DNA from: CBDAPI01 sp964565865
GTDB lineage: Bacteria > Acidobacteriota > UBA6911 > RPQK01 > CBDAPI01
NCBI GenBank assembly: GCA_964565865.1
Contig: CAZMGM010000042.1
Location: forward strand, 1-18,183
Length of the DNA stretch: 18,183 nucleotides
Reading direction: 5' to 3'
The position numbers and the translations under genes are program-made. Shown here in pieces: positions 15,242-18,183 of the stretch. Under the pieces are notes generated by a model. It did no database searches. It was not told the origin of the DNA and was given only the letters and a program-made list of their open reading frames with translations. Each line of letters starts with the position of its first letter. Position 1 is the stretch's first letter.

Positions 15242-16990
15242 ATGGGTACCAGTTCCGAAAAGAAAGCAGTCGACCTTCCCGAGGAAGGTGGTCTGCTACA
15301 CGACTGTGCGGGATCGTGGATTGCGGGTGAAACCTGTCTGACCGTGTGGAAACCTGGCAGTGAGCCCGAATTCGAATCGCTCAGTTTCGGAACTTTTCAA
15401 CGACTCTCACACAGAGCCGCTGGGTGGATGGTGGACGCGGGGGTAGAGATCGGTGACACCGTCATTCTCCTGATCCGTCATCCGGCCCTGCTGATGGTCG
15501 TTTTCTGGGGCGCCGTGCTGAGGGGAGCGGTTCCGACCATCCTGGCCTATCCGAATTTCAAGATGGATCGGGAAAAATATGCCTTCGGTTTGGCTGGTGT
15601 CACGGCTAAGACCAGGTCCCGCCTGGTCATTGCCGATTCAGAATTCCCTCCTGATCTGAGTGCGTTGATTGATCTGCCCGGCGGATCGTCGCTTCGAGAA
15701 ATCAGCCGGCAGGCCGTTGAGGCATCTCTCCCCTTTACCTCCGACCCGCGGATCAACCCGGATCATCCTGTGCTGCTGCAACATTCAGCTGGAACCACCG
15801 GTCTCCAAAAAGGAGTGATGCTCAGCCACCGCCAGGTGCTGCGGCAGCTCAGGAAACTGGCCCGCCATCTGGAATTGCATCGCACCGACCGGATCGCAAG
15901 TTGGCTCCCTCTCTATCACGACATGGGTTTGATAGCTTGTTTTCTCCTGCCCCTTGTGGCTGGTCTTCCCATGGTGGTGCAAACTCCTGACGACTGGGTG
16001 CTTCGACCCTTGTCTTTTCTTCAGATTGTCACCCGGTTCCGGGCTACGCGTTCCTGGCTTCCCAATTTTGCCTTCGCTTTCCTGAGCAGGAGTGCCAGGC
16101 CGGCCCAGCTTGTGGGGCTGGATCTTTCTTCGTTGCAGTCACTAATCAACTGCTCCGAGCCGGTTACGGACGCGGCGATGAACTCGTTTTACGAAACCTT
16201 TAAGGATCACGGCCTCTCGGCGTCGGCGATGGAGACTAGCTACGCAATGGCGGAGAATGTTTTTGCCGTGACACATTCGGTCCGGGGGCGACCCGCTGCC
16301 AGGTTCGCCGTGGATCGAAGCTGTTTGACCCCGGGGAAAGTGATTCGACCGACCGGCGATCTCGGCCGGTCACTGACTCTGGTTTCATCGGGTACCTGTC
16401 TGGAGGATACCGAGCTGCAGGTTCGCGTCCACAACCGACGGTTGGGCGAGGGAGAGGTGGGAGAAATTTGGGTCCGGAGCGACTGTCTTTTTGACTCTTA
16501 TGTGGAAAGTGCTGATTTGGAGGAAGTTCTCGAAGGGGACTGGTTCAAGACCGGTGACGTCGGTTTCCTCAGCCGGGGTGAGCTTTATGTTCTAGGCCGG
16601 CTCGACGATGTGATGATCATCGGCGGACGAAACGTGTATTCGACAGATGTCGAGGAGGTCGTGTCCCGGCATCCCTCGATTCACGCAGGGAGAGTGGTTG
16701 CGTTTGGAATCGCAAGCCGGGAGAGTGGCACACAGGACCTGATTGTGATCGCAGAATTGAACAGGATTGCAGAGCTGGTCGAGATTCTGGCCGCGGAAAG
16801 GGAATTGCACGAGAGGATTGTCTCCGATCTGGGAATCGCGCCTCGTATCGTTCGGGTAGTGGCTCCTGGCTGGATCGTGAAGAGCACCGCAGGGAAGCCG
16901 GCTCGGAGGGCAACCCGGGCCAGATTCCTAGACAAGAATGCGGATCTAGCGGAGCAGTACGGATGGACGGCCGGCCCGTGGAACGGTTGA
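15242..16990 (+). CDS. Acyl-adenylating enzyme, fatty-acyl-AMP ligase-like (ANL superfamily)
   Basis: Activates a carboxylic acid with ATP to acyl-AMP and presumably loads it on the adjacent carrier protein. It is 582 aa from ATG 15242. The frame is open further upstream inside the MBOAT gene, but that part has no family resemblance. ANL motifs: phosphate loop HSAGTTGLQKG (181-191), SWLPLYHDMGL (220-230), SYAMAE (333-338), TGD (437-439), the hinge region GRLDDVMIIGGRNVY (452-466) and the catalytic lysine in KSTAGKPAR (K552). WLPxYHDMGL, CSEPV and the GGRNVYSTDVE block resemble fatty-acyl-AMP ligases more than DltA or acetyl-CoA synthetases. The carrier gene overlaps its last 28 bp, a strong sign that they work together. 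The substrate, whether long-chain, hydroxy or other acid, is not predictable. Confidence 0.92.
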   Translation: MGTSSEKKAVDLPEEGGLLHDCAGSWIAGETCLTVWKPGSEPEFESLSFGTFQRLSHRAAGWMVDAGVEIGDTVILLIRHPALLMVVFWGAVLRGAVPTILAYPNFKMDREKYAFGLAGVTAKTRSRLVIADSEFPPDLSALIDLPGGSSLREISRQAVEASLPFTSDPRINPDHPVLLQHSAGTTGLQKGVMLSHRQVLRQLRKLARHLELHRTDRIASWLPLYHDMGLIACFLLPLVAGLPMVVQTPDDWVLRPLSFLQIVTRFRATRSWLPNFAFAFLSRSARPAQLVGLDLSSLQSLINCSEPVTDAAMNSFYETFKDHGLSASAMETSYAMAENVFAVTHSVRGRPAARFAVDRSCLTPGKVIRPTGDLGRSLTLVSSGTCLEDTELQVRVHNRRLGEGEVGEIWVRSDCLFDSYVESADLEEVLEGDWFKTGDVGFLSRGELYVLGRLDDVMIIGGRNVYSTDVEEVVSRHPSIHAGRVVAFGIASRESGTQDLIVIAELNRIAELVEILAAERELHERIVSDLGIAPRIVRVVAPGWIVKSTAGKPARRATRARFLDKNADLAEQYGWTAGPWNG

Positions 16991-17229
16991 GTAACGACAT
17001 TATCCAGGCGCTCCTCGAGAGGAGCCTTCTCCGGTCCGATCAGTGCATCGGTCCGAACACTCCCCTTGTCTCATCTGGATTGATTGACTCTTTCGGCCTG
17101 GTGGAAGTCCTGGAAGTCCTGGAGAGGGTTACCGGTCTTAGCATCCCAGCTGGCCGAATCGGCCCAGAGGATCTAGACACGATCGAATCTATGATTCGGG
17201 CTGCCAATCAGTGGGGCAAGAAGCAATGA
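16963..17229 (+). CDS. Stand-alone acyl carrier protein
   Basis: An 88-aa carrier of the phosphopantetheine-binding fold. S43 in GLIDSFGLVEV is the expected 4'-phosphopantetheine attachment site (DSxxL context), followed by the helix VLEVLERVTGLSI. It differs from a housekeeping AcpP: it lacks the acidic DSLDxVEL core and resembles dedicated carriers such as DltC or those paired with fatty-acyl-AMP ligases. It begins inside the ligase gene (28-bp overlap) with GGAG at 16951-16954 as ribosome site, and its stop overlaps the next start (ATGA, 17226-17229). Both overlaps suggest translational coupling. It requires a phosphopantetheinyl transferase, not seen here. A 9-bp tandem repeat (GAAGTCCTG twice, near 17105-17122) encodes part of the helix and is probably incidental. 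Confidence 0.93.
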   Translation: MDGRPVERLSNDIIQALLERSLLRSDQCIGPNTPLVSSGLIDSFGLVEVLEVLERVTGLSIPAGRIGPEDLDTIESMIRAANQWGKKQ

Positions 17230-18183
17230 CTCCGGTTTCCAGAAGAAGAACAATCCTCTCCTGGGCTTTTTATGACTGGGCCAACTCCGCGTTCGCAACC
17301 ACGGTAATGGCCGCCTTCTTCCCGGTATTTTTCTCAAGTTATCGAAGCGTCCAGCATTCTGCGGCAGAAATCAATTTTCAGCTGGGCGCGATCAACTCGA
17401 TATCTAGCCTCATCGTCGTGGTGTTGGCTCCGGTCCTCGGTGCGATCGCTGATCAGGGAAGCAGCCGCAAGAAGTTCCTGATCTTCTTTGCTTTCCTGGG
17501 TTCTCTTGCCACGGCTAATTTATTTCTGGTGGCCCGCGGCGATTGGAAACTGGCGGCCCTCGCTTATATTCTCGGGGCCATTGGGTTTTCTGGTGCCAAC
17601 ACCTTCTATGATGCCCTCCTGGTGGGAGTAGCGACCCCGCGGCAAAGAGACTGGGTCTCAGCTCTGGGCTTCTCACTTGGGTACCTGGGGGGAGGTCTTC
17701 TATTTGCATTCAACATAGCCATGGTCACTTACCCCGCCTTCTTCGGACTTCGGGATGCCGAGCAGGCGGTAAGCCTCTCCTTCCTGACGGTGGGGCTCTG
17801 GTGGCTCGTTTTTACAGTGCCCCTCGCCCTCTGGGTGGAAGAACCAGATTTTGGAACCAGGCGCTTTTCCGGAATTCGGGTGGTGAGAGAGGGCTTCGCG
17901 CAGCTTCGGTCCACCTTTAGAGAGACAAGAAGATTGCGAGCCGTGTCCATGTTCCTCATCGGATACTGGCTTTACATCGACGGTGTGGACACGATTGTAA
18001 GGATGGCCGCAGCTTATGGGCTTTCCATTGGGCTGAATCAGAATCATATAATCCAGGCCCTCCTGCTGACGCAGTTTGTGGGTGTTCCTGCGGCCCTGCT
18101 CGTTGGTAAGATCGGTCAGTCAAGTGGGCCCCGCTCTGGGATACTCATCTGGATTGCTGTTTACGTGGTTGCGACGACCGGGG
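17226..18183 (+). CDS. UMF1-type MFS transporter (Atg22-like), C-terminus beyond window
   Basis: Multi-pass inner-membrane permease; 319 codons are inside the window of a usual 420-450. It opens MTPVSRRRTILSWAFYDWANSAFATTV; SWAFYDWANSAF (12-23) is the family signature. Later blocks are LAPVLGAIADQGSSRKKFL (the MFS A-like loop), LAYILGAIGFSGANTFYDALL and SALGFSLGYLGGGLLFAFN, all typical of the UMF1/Atg22-like group. YWLYIDGVDTIVRMAAAYG is the conserved segment after the central loop. It starts inside the ACP stop (ATGA), so it is part of the acyl-transfer operon. UMF1 proteins lack well-defined substrates in bacteria; in yeast Atg22 exports amino acids from the vacuole. Here it might export a product or precursor of the pathway, but that is inference from position. 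Confidence 0.92.
   Translation, partial: MTPVSRRRTILSWAFYDWANSAFATTVMAAFFPVFFSSYRSVQHSAAEINFQLGAINSISSLIVVVLAPVLGAIADQGSSRKKFLIFFAFLGSLATANLFLVARGDWKLAALAYILGAIGFSGANTFYDALLVGVATPRQRDWVSALGFSLGYLGGGLLFAFNIAMVTYPAFFGLRDAEQAVSLSFLTVGLWWLVFTVPLALWVEEPDFGTRRFSGIRVVREGFAQLRSTFRETRRLRAVSMFLIGYWLYIDGVDTIVRMAAAYGLSIGLNQNHIIQALLLTQFVGVPAALLVGKIGQSSGPRSGILIWIAVYVVATTG

Noticed and set aside
17105..17122. Tandem GAAGTCCTG repeat in the ACP gene
   Set aside because: It has two copies only, in frame, encoding part of a normal carrier-protein helix; it is most likely chance codon use rather than a functional repeat.
1..18183. tRNA, rRNA, CRISPR arrays, insertion sequences, attachment sites
   Set aside because: I looked through all spacers and saw no cloverleaf, no spaced direct repeats, no transposase and no target-site duplications. 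A tRNA or covariance-model scan was not possible here.

Overview
The window reads as a chromosomal segment from a draft or metagenome-derived genome of a diderm (Gram-negative) bacterium, most likely an Acidobacteriota. The evidence is a secreted protein with the von Willebrand A-type domain expanded in that phylum, an LPS-transport permease (LptF/LptG) that implies an outer membrane, and moderately GC-rich DNA with frequent GTG and TTG starts. A run of exactly ten Ns at 11456-11465 marks an assembly gap. I saw no tRNA, rRNA, CRISPR array, insertion sequence or phage gene.

Layout. 1-1613 (-) is a sodium:solute symporter cut by the left edge. 1873-2802 (-) is a secreted VWA-domain protein. On the + strand, 2962-6403 holds an unrecognised 196-aa protein followed by a three-gene proton-translocating NAD(P) transhydrogenase (pntAA-pntAB-pntB). 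After a 239-bp spacer rich in inverted repeats comes a small secreted fibronectin-III-like protein (6643-7005). apaH (7384-8184, +) and lipB (8132-8830, -) converge and overlap by 53 bp. 9007-11337 (+) encodes LptF and LptG modules in one chain, followed by a radical SAM gene (about 11376-12447) broken in the assembly by the N gap. A family 2 glycosyltransferase (12571-13623, -) diverges from a tight + strand operon that runs off the right edge: MBOAT O-acyltransferase, fatty-acyl-AMP-ligase-like enzyme, acyl carrier protein and a UMF1-type MFS transporter.

How the genes may work together. The pnt genes couple the proton gradient to NADPH formation. From lptFG rightward, most genes point to the cell envelope. 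The MBOAT, adenylating enzyme and carrier protein reproduce three of the four functions of the Gram-positive dlt D-alanylation system (DltB, DltA, DltC). The ligase, however, looks like a fatty-acyl-AMP ligase rather than an amino-acid activator. I infer a pathway that activates an acyl group, loads it on the carrier and passes it across the inner membrane to an unknown envelope or secreted acceptor. This is the best candidate here for a little-described system; its substrate and acceptor cannot be read from the sequence.
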